Source of the DNA: Clostridia bacterium
GTDB lineage: Bacteria > Bacillota > Clostridia > Oscillospirales > Acutalibacteraceae
Direction: 5' to 3'
DNA: 7,030 nucleotides
NCBI GenBank assembly: GCA_017559885.1
Contig: JAFYQN010000141.1
Coordinates: 1 to 7,030, forward strand
Position 1 is the first letter of the stretch; every line of letters begins with the position of its first letter. Made by a program: the position numbers and the translations under genes. The notes under the pieces were generated by a model that ran no database searches, was not told the DNA's origin, and saw nothing but the letters and a program-made list of their open reading frames with translations. Positions 6,788-7,030 of this stretch are shown here, in pieces.

Positions 6788-7030
6788 ATGAATTTTAAAG
6801 AATATTTTAAAAATAATATTGTCTATCTTGACGGCGGTATGGGTACGCTTTTACAAGCAAACGGACTTAAACCGGGAGAACTACCTGAAACTTGGAATAT
6901 TACCCACCCCGACGTTATTACAAAAATTCATACCGATTATTTTAATGCAGGCAGTAACGTAGTTTGCACAAACACTTTTGGCGCAAACTCACTAAAATTT
7001 GACGAAAATAAACTTGATGAAATCATAATG
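6788..7030 (+). CDS. metH: Cobalamin-dependent methionine synthase, N-terminal part of the homocysteine-binding domain (runs off the window)
   Basis: An open frame from ATG 6788 to the last base gives 81 residues. They match the start of the homocysteine S-methyltransferase barrel: VYLDGGMGTLLQ (12-23), GELPETWN (30-37), HPDVITKIHTDYFNAGSNVV and TNTFGANSLK (about 62-71). The enzyme would move a methyl group from 5-methyltetrahydrofolate through cobalamin to homocysteine. A strong GGGAGG (6777-6782) lies 5 bases before the ATG. The zinc-binding cysteines, folate domain and cobalamin domain lie beyond the edge, so a shorter homocysteine methyltransferase cannot be ruled out from this fragment, but the preceding activation-domain and metF genes favour MetH, probably a version lacking the C-terminal activation domain. 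Confidence 0.88.
   Translation, partial: MNFKEYFKNNIVYLDGGMGTLLQANGLKPGELPETWNITHPDVITKIHTDYFNAGSNVVCTNTFGANSLKFDENKLDEIIM

Overview
The window is AT-rich chromosomal DNA with dense, mostly co-directional genes, good Shine-Dalgarno sites, short or overlapping junctions and the standard genetic code (TGA is used as a stop). Together with the protein types (a SHOCT-domain membrane protein, a Clostridia-style cysK-metF run, and a methionine synthase activation domain encoded as its own gene) this suggests a low-GC Firmicute, most likely an uncultured anaerobic clostridial lineage. That taxonomic reading is inference; no rRNA or marker gene is present.

Layout: positions 1-573 hold two small membrane-protein genes on the minus strand, the downstream one cut off by the window edge. 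They diverge at about 574-709 from a long plus-strand series that runs to the end of the window. The divergent gap carries a convincing extended -10 promoter for the minus genes and a plausible one for the plus genes. The plus series is: a GH63/trehalase-like (alpha/alpha)6 glycoside hydrolase (710-1915); a 795-residue fusion of a GlmU-like sugar nucleotidyltransferase with a galactokinase-like GHMP kinase (1963-4350); cysteine synthase cysK (4369-5301); methylenetetrahydrofolate reductase metF (5307-6185); a stand-alone B12-dependent methionine synthase activation domain (6182-6775); and the start of metH (6788 to the edge).

How the genes fit together: the last four form a coherent sulfur amino acid block. 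CysK makes cysteine, MetF makes 5-methyltetrahydrofolate, MetH transfers the methyl group to homocysteine, and the small protein would reactivate MetH's cobalamin. The first two plus-strand genes look like a separate carbohydrate module: a hydrolase that could release a sugar, followed by one polypeptide with both activities needed to turn a free sugar into a sugar-1-phosphate and then an NDP-sugar. No terminator or second strong promoter is visible between the two modules, so they may share a transcript.

The most interesting item is the nucleotidyltransferase-kinase fusion. It keeps the main catalytic motifs of both halves, but the galactokinase sugar-binding loop is altered (Glu replaced by Arg), the Gln after the catalytic Asp is His, and the transferase half has an extra stretch of roughly 50 residues. 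The true sugar is therefore unknown. A six-unit heptanucleotide tandem repeat that contains the hydrolase stop codon separates it from the hydrolase gene.
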